A stretch of 64,000 bases of DNA, taken from the NCBI GenBank assembly GCA_017516745.1, contig JAFXBF010000001.1, positions 114,520 through 178,519 on the forward strand, in the 5' to 3' direction. The number at the start of each line of letters is the position of its first letter. The stretch's first letter is position 1. Source of the DNA: Clostridia bacterium. GTDB taxonomy: Bacteria > Bacillota > Clostridia > Oscillospirales > Acutalibacteraceae. The notes beneath the pieces were generated by a model. It did no database searches and had not been told where the DNA came from. It saw only the letters and a list, made by a program, of their open reading frames with translations. The translations under genes were made by a program, and so were the position numbers. Of this stretch, positions 35,208 to 43,674 are shown piece by piece.

Positions 35208-35678
35208 TTATTTTGTATTGATTCTGTCTTTCAGTATTTCAATTTCGCGTTCGTGAATATGCGGTTCATACAGAAATTTTTTGGTTGTTCTGTCTTGTAA
35301 CGTAAATACAAGATAATACCGTTGAAAATTATCACCTTGCTGTCTGCTTTGAGATGTTTCAATTTTAATATGACTGTTGGCAACTTGTAAATAGGAATAA
35401 TACTTTCCGTTGAACGGATTGGTTTGGTAATAGAACCCTTTTTTTCCTATGAGTATTTTAAAGAAAAATGTGCGGTTAACAATATAAGCAAGTAAACACA
35501 GGGGTACTATTGCCATAAATGTAAAAATAAGAGCAAGCGGCAGTGATTTGTTTTCAGCAGGTTTAAACTGGTCAATAGCCAGAACAGCCATAAATACGGC
35601 TATAATACCGATAAAAATAATTCTCGGTAAGCTGCCTTTTTGACCGGTTATTTTATACTCCCAGTTTTCGTTTTCCAT
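35208..35678 (-). CDS. Two-helix membrane protein with PH-like domain (tandem paralogue A)
   Basis: About 156 residues: two hydrophobic helices (about 20-37 and 45-67), then a soluble domain containing GFYYQTNPFNGKYYSYLQV. The layout resembles bacterial PH-domain membrane proteins. The upstream neighbour has the same layout and an alignable core (GFYYKNGFSKGKFFKYSEI), so they are tandem paralogues. Two consecutive ATG codons follow AAGGAG; the second (35678) has the better spacing. Function unknown. Confidence 0.65.
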   Translation of the reverse strand: MENENWEYKITGQKGSLPRIIFIGIIAVFMAVLAIDQFKPAENKSLPLALIFTFMAIVPLCLLAYIVNRTFFFKILIGKKGFYYQTNPFNGKYYSYLQVANSHIKIETSQSRQQGDNFQRYYLVFTLQDRTTKKFLYEPHIHEREIEILKDRINTK

Positions 35679-35688
35679 CATTTTCTCC

Positions 35689-36132
35689 TTACTGATTATT
35701 AATAGTATCAATCATATAGTCAATACCGTCGCTTTGGCTCATAGGGCAAATAAAATCATACTTTGTGCCGTCAGCAGTTGTAAAACGGAAACAGTAGCTT
35801 GTCGAGCCGTTGGGGTTGTGCTTTTGGTTTTCGGCGGCTTCGATAATTTCGGAATACTTGAAAAACTTTCCTTTTGAAAAGCCGTTTTTATAATAAAAAC
35901 CGTCTTCAAATACATGAAGCTTAACAAATATGCAGCAATAAACGCTGTAAATTATAATACATAACATGAGAGCGGTTAAAGCTCCGGTGAAAAGCATTAT
36001 TCCGTTGTCTCTTAGATGAAGCCATATTGTTATTCCGCCAAAAACAGCAGTAGCAATCGAAACAGGAATAAAAGAAAATGTATCTATCGCACACAGTTTA
36101 AATAACGGTTTTTTGCCTGTCAATATTATCAT
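35689..36132 (-). CDS. Two-helix membrane protein with PH-like domain (tandem paralogue B)
   Basis: 147 residues: two hydrophobic helices (about 20-38 and 47-70), then a soluble domain with GFYYKNGFSKGKFFKYSEIIEAAENQK. Its core aligns with the next gene downstream, which starts 10 bp after its stop. Only a weak Shine-Dalgarno (GAAAGAAG) precedes the ATG. A/T-rich codon use suggests an accessory gene pair. Function unknown. Confidence 0.65.
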   Translation of the reverse strand: MIILTGKKPLFKLCAIDTFSFIPVSIATAVFGGITIWLHLRDNGIMLFTGALTALMLCIIIYSVYCCIFVKLHVFEDGFYYKNGFSKGKFFKYSEIIEAAENQKHNPNGSTSYCFRFTTADGTKYDFICPMSQSDGIDYMIDTINNQ

Positions 36133-36174
36133 CTTCTTTCTGTTAATTAAAGGGTTTAATGGTGGAAAGCAAGA

Positions 36175-36198
36175 GAGCCCTCCGACAAAAGAGGGCTC
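36175..36198 (-). terminator. Terminator of the M28 peptidase gene
   Basis: A perfect 8-bp stem, GAGCCCTC/GAGGGCTC, with an 8-base loop 9 bp past the peptidase stop. The minus-strand tract TCTTGCTTT is only moderately T-rich. Confidence 0.65.
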
Positions 36199-36207
36199 AA
36201 GTTTATT

Positions 36208-37449
36208 TTACTGCTTTGCGCCGTTGTCGAACTTTTCGAGAACCTTAATGCTTGCTGCCCAGCAATCTGCAAGGCCTTTTTCGTTCATATTGTCGTAGGT
36301 ATCTCTTCTTGTGTGGTAGTAGGATTCAAGCTTGTGGTTGAGGCCTGTGATACCTGCTGCTCTGAAGCCTGCCTGTGCAAATGCTGCTGAGTCTGTAGCA
36401 CCGCCCAGAGGAGGAACCATACCCTTTGCGCACTTGATATCAAGCTCTTTACAAGCTTCCATAAACAGGTCTGCAACCTCTGCGTCTGCCTTTACCGTAC
36501 CGTTAAGGTCACGGTAGTTTGCCATAAGGTATTTCGGGTCGTGAATTGTGTCGTAAGCGTAGATAAAGGTGGGAACGTCGTCAAATTCGCCCTTGTGAGC
36601 CTCACACCATGCCTTTGCGCCACGAAGACCTGCTTCCTCGGAGCCTGTAAGAATAACGCCGATTTCGGTGTTTTCAAGCTCGATGCCCTCGTCCTTGAGT
36701 GCCTTGAGGATTGCAATACCCATATAACAGCCTGTAAGGTTGTCGTTAGCGCCGTCAACGGGTCTCTTGTAGTTGACCATCCAGTAAAGACCGATAAGGA
36801 AGGGGAGGAACGCAATACCGACAAGCATAGCCTTAACAACGGGGTCGGATGTGTCTGCAACGCCGAAGCCGATGCCGTTCTTTGCTATGTAAACAATTGC
36901 GAGCACGAGGTAGTAAATTGCGCCGACACCGCACAGGATTGCGTGGCCTTCAAAGCCGACACCGCCGAGTGCGTAGTTAACGGGCCATTCCCAGGCAACG
37001 TCGGGGTGACCGTTGAAGATAATTCTTCTCTTGGTTTCGCCCTTGCACTTTTTGATAGCTGTTACGTTGTGACCTGTTGCCTCGGGGAAGATGGGGTCAA
37101 TCAGTTTCTTGTAAACGCCGAACTGAGCCAGAACGATGTAAAGACCAACGCCGATAAGCACAATACTTGCAAGCGGGAAGAAGAACAGCGCAACAAAAGC
37201 AAGAAGAACAAAAGTAATTGTAAAATAAATCCAGCCGTAGAAGGAACGGGGGTTTTCCTTGAAGGATTCAACCTCTACCTTTTCACAGCCGCAGTCGTCC
37301 TTGAGCACCTGTGCCATATAACGGCAGGCCTGCTCTTCACCCTTTGAGCCGGGCGGTCTTTTTTCGAAGTTCTTGCAGATATAGGTTATTTCCTTAACCA
37401 TATATTTTGCAGCTTCATTTTTTTTGGCGATAAGTTTTTTCCAATCCAT
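36208..37449 (-). CDS. Membrane-embedded M28-family metallopeptidase
   Basis: 413 residues. Zinc ligands of a two-metal M28 aminopeptidase are visible: His148 (FNGHPD), Asp236 (DGANDNLTG), Glu271/272 (TGSEEAGL), Asp300 region (AYDTIHD), and a C-terminal His in SYYHTRRDTYDNM. Hydrophobic helices occur at about 70-112, and again at about 170-190 and 205-225, the latter two between the first His and the bridging Asp. Soluble M28 enzymes lack that insertion. It probably trims peptides at the membrane; which side is unclear. ATG 37449 with GGGAG upstream. A single-gene unit with its own terminator. Confidence 0.85.
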   Translation of the reverse strand: MDWKKLIAKKNEAAKYMVKEITYICKNFEKRPPGSKGEEQACRYMAQVLKDDCGCEKVEVESFKENPRSFYGWIYFTITFVLLAFVALFFFPLASIVLIGVGLYIVLAQFGVYKKLIDPIFPEATGHNVTAIKKCKGETKRRIIFNGHPDVAWEWPVNYALGGVGFEGHAILCGVGAIYYLVLAIVYIAKNGIGFGVADTSDPVVKAMLVGIAFLPFLIGLYWMVNYKRPVDGANDNLTGCYMGIAILKALKDEGIELENTEIGVILTGSEEAGLRGAKAWCEAHKGEFDDVPTFIYAYDTIHDPKYLMANYRDLNGTVKADAEVADLFMEACKELDIKCAKGMVPPLGGATDSAAFAQAGFRAAGITGLNHKLESYYHTRRDTYDNMNEKGLADCWAASIKVLEKFDNGAKQ

Positions 37450-37529
37450 AAGTCCATATCTCCCTTATATAAATCTTTTACATATTTTAACAGAAACCAA
37501 AACCGAATTAGTTACGATTTTGTTAACAT

Positions 37530-38387
37530 TTACTTGTTTTTCATATTTATTTTGCGCTTTGCCGCAACTCTGCACGCCCTTGAATAAGCTTTTGCAAGGT
37601 ATTGTTCAAGCGGCATTTCGCCGTATTTGTCGTTTTCGTGTCTGCCGGGCTTGGATTTTATGTTCAGCTCAAAGGTCATAATTCCCTTGTATCCGTGGTC
37701 ATCCAGCCTTTTGGCGATGTAATCCCAGTCTGCAATTCCGTCAAAAGGCAGCAGGTGCAAATCGTCCGTCCAGAAAATGTGGCCGCCGAAATCGCTTATA
37801 CCGAGGTTGTCGTTGAGGTGGGTTGCAATCAGCCTGTCGCCGTAAAGTGCGAGCAAGTCCTTTGAAAAGTTGTAGCACATCTCGTGTCCCGTATCAAGGC
37901 AGAAGCCTACGTTTTCTCTGTCCTTGAATTCCTCCATAAGTGCGGCGAGATATTCTTCGCCCTCGGTGTTTTCAAAGGCGATTTTTACGTTCCTTTTTTC
38001 TGCTTCATCAACAACTTTTCCGTACCTTTCAAGCCCTTTCTTAGAGGGCTTTCTCTCGTCGTCAAAGCCTATATATGTGTGGCAGACCATAACGGGAATA
38101 CCGTTTTTTTCACAAACCTCAACACATTCAATTAACTCGTCAACCGCAATTTTTGCAAGAGCCTCATCACCGTGCCACATTTCGTCGGATTTGTTGAACG
38201 GTGCGTGGATTGACTGGTATATCATACCGATTTCTTTAGCGTATTCGGCGTATTCTTCAATCGGGTCACCGCTTTTCCACGGCGTAAAAAAACCGTCAAA
38301 GCCTGCTTCCTTGAACATTTTAATCTGTGTTTTCGTGTCAACTCCGAATTGCTCATTAACACTCAAAGCCAAAAGCTGTCCGTACAT
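37530..38387 (-). CDS. Sugar phosphate isomerase/epimerase (xylose isomerase-like TIM barrel)
   Basis: 285 residues of the AP-endonuclease-2 TIM-barrel superfamily. Metal ligands fit: Glu in IAFENTEGEEY, Asp/His in FCLDTGHEM, His in ATHLNDN and Glu in MTFELNIKSK. The family covers many keto/aldo epimerases, so the substrate is not fixed. It is divergent from the GNAT/oxidoreductase fusion, whose promoter is back-to-back with its own, suggesting linked sugar chemistry. Confidence 0.88.
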   Translation of the reverse strand: MYGQLLALSVNEQFGVDTKTQIKMFKEAGFDGFFTPWKSGDPIEEYAEYAKEIGMIYQSIHAPFNKSDEMWHGDEALAKIAVDELIECVEVCEKNGIPVMVCHTYIGFDDERKPSKKGLERYGKVVDEAEKRNVKIAFENTEGEEYLAALMEEFKDRENVGFCLDTGHEMCYNFSKDLLALYGDRLIATHLNDNLGISDFGGHIFWTDDLHLLPFDGIADWDYIAKRLDDHGYKGIMTFELNIKSKPGRHENDKYGEMPLEQYLAKAYSRACRVAAKRKINMKNK

Positions 38388-38419
38388 TGCAAAAACTCCT
38401 TATCTTTTTACTGAGAATA

Positions 38420-38448
38420 AATTTATCATACATCTTATTTTTCGTCAA
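38420..38448 (-). promoter_or_regulatory. Promoter of the sugar isomerase gene
   Basis: Minus-strand TTGACG (38443-38448), 17 bp ending in an extended TGA, TAAATT (38420-38425). Confidence 0.7.
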
Positions 38449-38479
38449 CAAATGTTTAGCGAATTATTCTTCATTGTTA

Positions 38480-38508
38480 TTGACTTTTGGTGTATGTTTT
38501 TATATTAT
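38480..38508 (+). promoter_or_regulatory. Promoter of the GNAT/GH109-like fusion gene
   Basis: TTGACT (38480-38485), 17 bp, TATTAT (38503-38508). It is 31 bp from the divergent isomerase promoter. Confidence 0.75.
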
Positions 38509-38553
38509 TTAGAAGTAGCAAATTTCATGAAATTTATTTATGAGGTGATATAA

Positions 38554-40392
38554 ATGGCACAGCTCAAAATGTACTGGACGGCAGGCACACCCATCAGGGA
38601 AATGACTCTGCCCGAAGGCTATTCTTTCTCACAGTATGAGGACGAGTCTGACAAGCTCGCCTGGCTTGAATGCTGCAGAAACGGTCTTATCGGCGATGAT
38701 GACGGTATCGAAACCTACGACGACAGAATCAAATACCGTGATGACTGCAACGAGGAAACAGATCTTTTCTTCCTCGATTACGAGGGTAAGCACATTGCAA
38801 CCGTTACCGCAATTTTCCACCCCGAAAAGAACTGCGGCGAAGTTCATATGGTCGGTATGCTGCCCGAATTCAGAGGTAAGGGTCTTGGCAAATATCTCAA
38901 CAACAAGGCTATTGAAAAGCTCAACGCACAGGGCGTAAAATACATATTCCTCACAACTGACGAATGGCGCAAGGGCGCTGTCAAGAGCTACCTTTCATCG
39001 GGCTTCAAGCCCGTCGAGTACGACGAGGGTATGACCGAGCGCTGGCAGGCAGTTATGGCTGAATACGGCATAGACAGCCTTGATATGGTTGATGAAGATG
39101 CCGTTTACCTCAAGTCAATCTACCGTGAGGGCGTAACTCCTCCGGCAAAAATCAAAATAGGTGTTATCGGCGCTGGCAGAGGTCAGACTATGATGAATTA
39201 CTGCGTCAAGCAGGACAATGCCGAGCTTGTTGCTATCTGCGATAACCACAAGCCCTCTCTTGACCACGCAAAGGAAACCTACGGCACGGACAGCATCACA
39301 TTCTACGAGAGCATTGACGAATTCCTCACCCACGATATGGATGCCGTTGTTCTTGCAAACTTTGCAAATGAGCACGCACCGCTTGCAGTACGCTGTATGG
39401 AAAAGGGCTACCACGTTATCAGCGAGGTGCTTCCCGTACAGACAATGAAAGAGGCTGTTGAGCTTATTGAGGCAGTTGAAAGAACAGGCAAGACCTACGC
39501 CTATGCCGAAAACTACTGCTATATGGCCGCACCCCGTAAGATGCGTCAGCTTCACCGTGAAGGTGTCCTCGGCGAATTTGAATACGGCGAAGGCGAGTAT
39601 ATGCACAACTGTGAGCCCGGCTGGCACGGTTACACAAGAGCAGATGCAAACCATTGGCGCAACACAATGCACGCCTGCTATTACTGCACACATTCAATCG
39701 GTCCGCTTATCCATATCACAGGTATGCGCCCCGTAAAGGTAACAGGCTTTGAAGGCCCGTTCAATGCCCGTATGCACCGTATGGGAGCAAAGGCAGGCAA
39801 TATGGGTATGGAGGTCATAACCCTTGAAAACGGTGCAATACTCAAGAGTATTCACGGTGTAGGCCCCTCCAAGAACTCAATATGGTATTCAATCTACGGC
39901 TCAAAGGGCAGAATGGAATCCGCCCGTGAGGACGATTTTGAAAAAGAGCACGTTCACAACCTCTACGTCAACTGCGACAAGAACGAGGGCGACAACGACT
40001 CAAAGAGCGTTCTTGCCCCCACTTATGACGAGCTTTCCTACAAGTCCGCAGCATACGGCCACGGCGGCTCCGATTTCTATACAATGTATAATTTCGTTGA
40101 GTACCTCAAGGGTGACAAGTCTGCCGATATAATCGACGTTTACGAGGCGCTTGATATGTTCCTGCCCGGTATGTTTGCATACCGTTCGGTGCTTGCAGGC
40201 GGTATCCCGATGGATATTCCCAACCTTCGCAACAAGGAAGAGCGTGACCTCTGGCGTAATGATACCCAGTGTACAGACCCTGCCGTTGCAGGCGATATGC
40301 TCATTCCCAGCTACTCAAAGGGTAACCCCGATATTCCCGATTCGGTTTACGAGCGCCTTCAGAAGATGCTCGACGAACAGAACAAAAAGTAA
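38554..40392 (+). CDS. Fusion of a GNAT acetyltransferase and a GH109-like Gfo/Idh/MocA domain
   Basis: 612 residues. The N-terminal part (about 20-165) is a GNAT domain with the acetyl-CoA motif GMLPEFRGKGLGKYL (107-112 core) and YLSSGFKPV. After a linker (about 170-198), a Rossmann domain starts at IKIGVIGAGRGQ (NAD-binding). Instead of the usual EKP Lys motif there is SEVLPVQT (290-297). AENYCYMAAPRKM, LGEFEYGEGEYMHN and YCTHSIGPL (378-386) resemble GH109 glycosidases, which use NAD+ transiently. I infer an NAD-dependent activity on an amino- or acetyl-sugar. The fusion is one continuous frame with no internal start that has a Shine-Dalgarno. GAGGTGAT is the Shine-Dalgarno of the start. 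Confidence 0.85.
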   Translation: MAQLKMYWTAGTPIREMTLPEGYSFSQYEDESDKLAWLECCRNGLIGDDDGIETYDDRIKYRDDCNEETDLFFLDYEGKHIATVTAIFHPEKNCGEVHMVGMLPEFRGKGLGKYLNNKAIEKLNAQGVKYIFLTTDEWRKGAVKSYLSSGFKPVEYDEGMTERWQAVMAEYGIDSLDMVDEDAVYLKSIYREGVTPPAKIKIGVIGAGRGQTMMNYCVKQDNAELVAICDNHKPSLDHAKETYGTDSITFYESIDEFLTHDMDAVVLANFANEHAPLAVRCMEKGYHVISEVLPVQTMKEAVELIEAVERTGKTYAYAENYCYMAAPRKMRQLHREGVLGEFEYGEGEYMHNCEPGWHGYTRADANHWRNTMHACYYCTHSIGPLIHITGMRPVKVTGFEGPFNARMHRMGAKAGNMGMEVITLENGAILKSIHGVGPSKNSIWYSIYGSKGRMESAREDDFEKEHVHNLYVNCDKNEGDNDSKSVLAPTYDELSYKSAAYGHGGSDFYTMYNFVEYLKGDKSADIIDVYEALDMFLPGMFAYRSVLAGGIPMDIPNLRNKEERDLWRNDTQCTDPAVAGDMLIPSYSKGNPDIPDSVYERLQKMLDEQNKK

Positions 40393-40405
40393 CAGAATAT
40401 AAATC

Positions 40406-40440
40406 AAGGAGCGGCATTTTTGAATACCGCTCCTTCTTCT
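40406..40440 (+). terminator. Terminator after the fusion gene
   Basis: A perfect 9-bp stem, AAGGAGCGG/CCGCTCCTT, with a 12-base loop, then CTTCTTTTATTT. It sits next to the convergent beta-helix gene and may serve both. Confidence 0.85.
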
Positions 40441-40441
40441 T

Positions 40442-41857
40442 TTATTTAACTTTAATTGTTGATACTTTGTCGGTGTAGTTTGCGTTATCGCTGAAGGGCT
40501 TATCGCTGCTCATGCCTATGGTATAAACGGTTGAATAACTGATTGAAGTTATATCGTAGGTGCTTGAACTTGCCTTGCACTCATACAGCCACATATTTGT
40601 GTAACGTGCCCAGAAACAGGTGTTGAACGGTACATATTCGGGGTCGGACTGGGTTGAACCGTGCGAATAAACGCCGAGGTTGAGGCTGTAGGAAAGAACC
40701 TGCTCGCTTGCACCCGTGTCGGCAATGTTACCGCCGTGACAGCCGTAATATTCGCCGCCAATGCGAATTATCGAACCGCCGTCGTGTATTGTTGAAGCGT
40801 TGCAGGAATGGTTTTCGCTGTTGCCGATGTTGTAGGCTTTGCAGTCGATTTCCACGGCGCAAGGAATGGCGTTTTCATCGGTGTTCTTGTGGTAGTTGAA
40901 GCCGTCAAGATATGCGTTGTAAACCTCACATTCCACAAGGTAGGAGTTGCCGCCCGTAATTGTAAGTGCGTTACCCGTTTTACAGTCGTGGAAACGGCAG
41001 TTGTAAATGTAGATGTATTCATTTAAACCGAGTGTAGCATAAAAGCATTTGTTACCGCCGCTTATATCAAGGTTTTCAATATAAGCCGTATCGCTTGCGT
41101 GCAGGCAGGCACTGCCTTTCTCGTTTTCATTGATAAGACGTACTCTGCCAATGCCGATTATGTTTTTTCCTGCAATATCAAAGCTTGCGGAATAATGGTC
41201 GCCGTAGCGGTATGTGCCTTCAAGCAGGTAAATTGTTGTGCAGTCGCTTTCGGAAAAAGCTGCCCTGAATGTGCGCTTGGGAGACTCCTTTGTACCGGGG
41301 TTTTTGTCGTTGCCGTCGGGGGAAAGGTAAATCTCTTTGCCGCCCTTTATTCTGTGTTCTGTAATATCGAAATCTGTATAATATTCCCCGTAGCTCATTT
41401 TGTAGATATCGGGCTTGAGTCTGCTCTTGAACTCGGCAGGGTAGATGAACTTTGTGTGCTTGCTCTTGATTTCGTTGTAGCGTGAGTTAAGCTCTTCAAT
41501 TTCCTCAAAAACCTTGTCAACCTGCGAAGAGATACCGTTAAGCTGTGTCTGTATTTCGGTTTGCTTTTCTTCAATCAGGGAATGCTTTTCCTCAAAAACC
41601 GAGTGCTGCTCCTGAGCTTCGGAAAGCTTTTCTTCAAACACCGAATGCTGTTCATCTGCCTGTGAGTGTTTTTCGCCGTACTCGGAATTCTTGTCCAGAA
41701 AAACTGAATTCTGCTCTTTAATCTGCGAATTCTGCTCCTGTAATTCCTGTACCTGTTCCTCAAGTACTGCCATACGCTCTTCAATGGATTGGTCAACGAC
41801 AATATAACCCAAAGAACCCAGAATGGCAGCAAGTATCGTTACCATAAACTTTTTCAA
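40442..41857 (-). CDS. Membrane-anchored or secreted coiled-coil protein with a right-handed beta-helix domain
   Basis: 471 residues. A signal anchor (about 1-22) precedes a long coiled coil (about 25-135). Residues 41-103 are nine uninterrupted heptads of the form E-(K/Q)-(N/H/L/Q)-S/T-x-x-x, with EQHSVFE occurring twice; position 3 is mainly Asn or His and position 6 hydrophobic. From about 165 a parallel beta-helix of the pectin-lyase/DUF1565 kind begins (EIYLSPDGNDKNPGTKESPKR), followed by repeated turns. It may be a trimeric stalk carrying a glycan-binding or glycan-cleaving tip. No catalytic residues can be assigned. It starts 18 bp after GH35 and is cotranscribed with it. Confidence 0.8.
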   Translation of the reverse strand: MKKFMVTILAAILGSLGYIVVDQSIEERMAVLEEQVQELQEQNSQIKEQNSVFLDKNSEYGEKHSQADEQHSVFEEKLSEAQEQHSVFEEKHSLIEEKQTEIQTQLNGISSQVDKVFEEIEELNSRYNEIKSKHTKFIYPAEFKSRLKPDIYKMSYGEYYTDFDITEHRIKGGKEIYLSPDGNDKNPGTKESPKRTFRAAFSESDCTTIYLLEGTYRYGDHYSASFDIAGKNIIGIGRVRLINENEKGSACLHASDTAYIENLDISGGNKCFYATLGLNEYIYIYNCRFHDCKTGNALTITGGNSYLVECEVYNAYLDGFNYHKNTDENAIPCAVEIDCKAYNIGNSENHSCNASTIHDGGSIIRIGGEYYGCHGGNIADTGASEQVLSYSLNLGVYSHGSTQSDPEYVPFNTCFWARYTNMWLYECKASSSTYDITSISYSTVYTIGMSSDKPFSDNANYTDKVSTIKVK

Positions 41858-41875
41858 AATAATTCAGCTCCTGTT

Positions 41876-43612
41876 TTAACCGAGTATAGGCTTGTCAACA
41901 AGCTCGAATTCAGGCTTACCCTTTAACCCGTCAGATTCAAATACAACAATTTCGTTTTCTCCCTTGTTAAGCAGGGAGGCTGGCAGATAGAGTGTCTGCT
42001 GCGGGCCTATTTCCCAGTATCTGCCAAGGTTAAAGCCGTTGACCGTTACAAAGCCCTTTGTGAAATTATCGAGCTTCATAAATGTGTCGCAGGGCTCGTC
42101 GATATTGAACTTTCCTTTGAGGAAAACGGATTTTTCTGTCGGTATTTCACTTGAATATTCAACCTTTTCGAGGTTGTTCATCCACAGCGGATAAACCTCC
42201 CAGTTGAAGTGAATTTTACCGTCGAGAAGACATCTGCCTGCAATGCCTTTCTTGCGCATCATCTTCGGGCCGAAATTGGCTCTGCCCATATTTTCGCAAA
42301 GTACGGTGAGCGTGTCACCCTTCTTGGCGGTGATGTCAATTTCAAGGCTGTCGTTTATGTAAACAATGCCGATAAGCTCGTCATTAACATAAATCTGTGC
42401 TCTGTCGCCGAGGCTTTCAAACGAAAGGGGAACATCGTCGTAATCTCTGTTAAGCTTGGTGCGGTAGGCGATGTAGCCGTAGCCCTGACCGTATTTTTCC
42501 ATACAAAGCGGTACGTCGGAATGAATAGGTGAGGAAAGTCTGTCGAGGCTCTCGAAAATGCCTGCAAATTCCGTCAGCTCAAACCTGCCGTAAGCCTTTT
42601 TCTTTCTGTCCGCAGGAATTTCGGGCAGGTCGCTTGGTACATGCTTTTGTATGATTTCTCTGATTTTTCTGTATTTCGGCGTAATGTCACCGCATTCGGT
42701 AAGCATTGCGTCGTAATCATAGCTTGTTACGTCGGGCAAAAACTTTTCATAGTGGTTTGCGCCGCTCATAAAGCCGAAGTTTGTGCCGCCTATGAACATA
42801 TACATATTAAGGCTGCCTATGGTGAGCATATCGTCAACGGATTTTGCGTAATCCTCTGCCGAGGTCGTGTGGTGCTTGTCATCACCCCATGCGTCAAACC
42901 AGCCGTTCCACATCTCCATACACATTTTCGGCTGGTCGGGGAAAAGTCTTGAGTGTGCACGGAAGTTTTCCTCAACTCTGCTGCCGAAATTGAGTGTCGT
43001 GAGTGTGCCGGGGATGAAGCCGTCAAGCAGGTTATCCTCACTTGAGCCGTCGGAAGTACAGAGCGGTACATCCATGCCTCTTCTTATATAGCCTTCACGA
43101 AGGTATTCAAGGTATTCCTTATCATCACCGTAGTAGCCGTATTCGTTTTCGCACTGAAGCATTATGATATTGCCGCCGTTTGTGCAAAGCAAGGGCTTGA
43201 TTTCGGCAAGAAGTCTGTCGAGATATCTGTCAAAATACTTTATGTATGTCTTGTTGGAGCAACGGATTTCAATTTCTTCGTCTGCCTGAATCCACCACGG
43301 AAGACCGCCGAATTCCCATTCGGCACAGATGTACGGGCCGGGACGGACTATAGCCATAAGCCCTTCGTCTGCGGCGGTTTTGATGAATTTTGCAATGTCA
43401 AGAATACCGTCAAAATCAAATTCGCCGGGCTTCTTTTCGTGCATATTCCATGCGCAGTAGGTTTCAACGCAGTTGCAGCCCATTGCACGCATTTTTCTGA
43501 ATATATCGCTCCACGTGTCGGGCAGGTTGCGGAAATAGTGCACCGCACCCGAAATGAGCTTTATCGGCTTACCGTCTTTAAGAAACTGATTGCCCTTTAT
43601 TTCAAATGTCAT
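41876..43612 (-). CDS. GH35 beta-galactosidase
   Basis: About 578 residues. The catalytic barrel (1-320) has GAVHYFRN, VRPGPYICAEWEFGGLPWW (the GH35 signature), acid/base Glu in LQCENEYGYYG and nucleophile Glu in MCMEMWNGWFDAWG. C-terminal beta-sandwich domains follow (NGFNLGRYWEIGPQQTLYLP is typical). No signal peptide, so it should be cytoplasmic and use imported beta-galactosides. ATG 43612 is chosen over GTG 43621 because AAAGGA is spaced for the former. Its promoter is back-to-back with that of the plus-strand nuclease-like gene. Confidence 0.94.
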   Translation of the reverse strand: MTFEIKGNQFLKDGKPIKLISGAVHYFRNLPDTWSDIFRKMRAMGCNCVETYCAWNMHEKKPGEFDFDGILDIAKFIKTAADEGLMAIVRPGPYICAEWEFGGLPWWIQADEEIEIRCSNKTYIKYFDRYLDRLLAEIKPLLCTNGGNIIMLQCENEYGYYGDDKEYLEYLREGYIRRGMDVPLCTSDGSSEDNLLDGFIPGTLTTLNFGSRVEENFRAHSRLFPDQPKMCMEMWNGWFDAWGDDKHHTTSAEDYAKSVDDMLTIGSLNMYMFIGGTNFGFMSGANHYEKFLPDVTSYDYDAMLTECGDITPKYRKIREIIQKHVPSDLPEIPADRKKKAYGRFELTEFAGIFESLDRLSSPIHSDVPLCMEKYGQGYGYIAYRTKLNRDYDDVPLSFESLGDRAQIYVNDELIGIVYINDSLEIDITAKKGDTLTVLCENMGRANFGPKMMRKKGIAGRCLLDGKIHFNWEVYPLWMNNLEKVEYSSEIPTEKSVFLKGKFNIDEPCDTFMKLDNFTKGFVTVNGFNLGRYWEIGPQQTLYLPASLLNKGENEIVVFESDGLKGKPEFELVDKPILG

Positions 43613-43643
43613 TTTCAGCACATCCTTTTAACAGTTAAAATCT

Positions 43644-43672
43644 ATTATATATTAAATTTAATTTATTTTCAA
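43644..43672 (-). promoter_or_regulatory. Promoter of the GH35-beta-helix operon
   Basis: Minus-strand TTGAAA (43667-43672), 17 bp, TATAAT (43644-43649). Confidence 0.75.
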
Positions 43673-43674
43673 GA

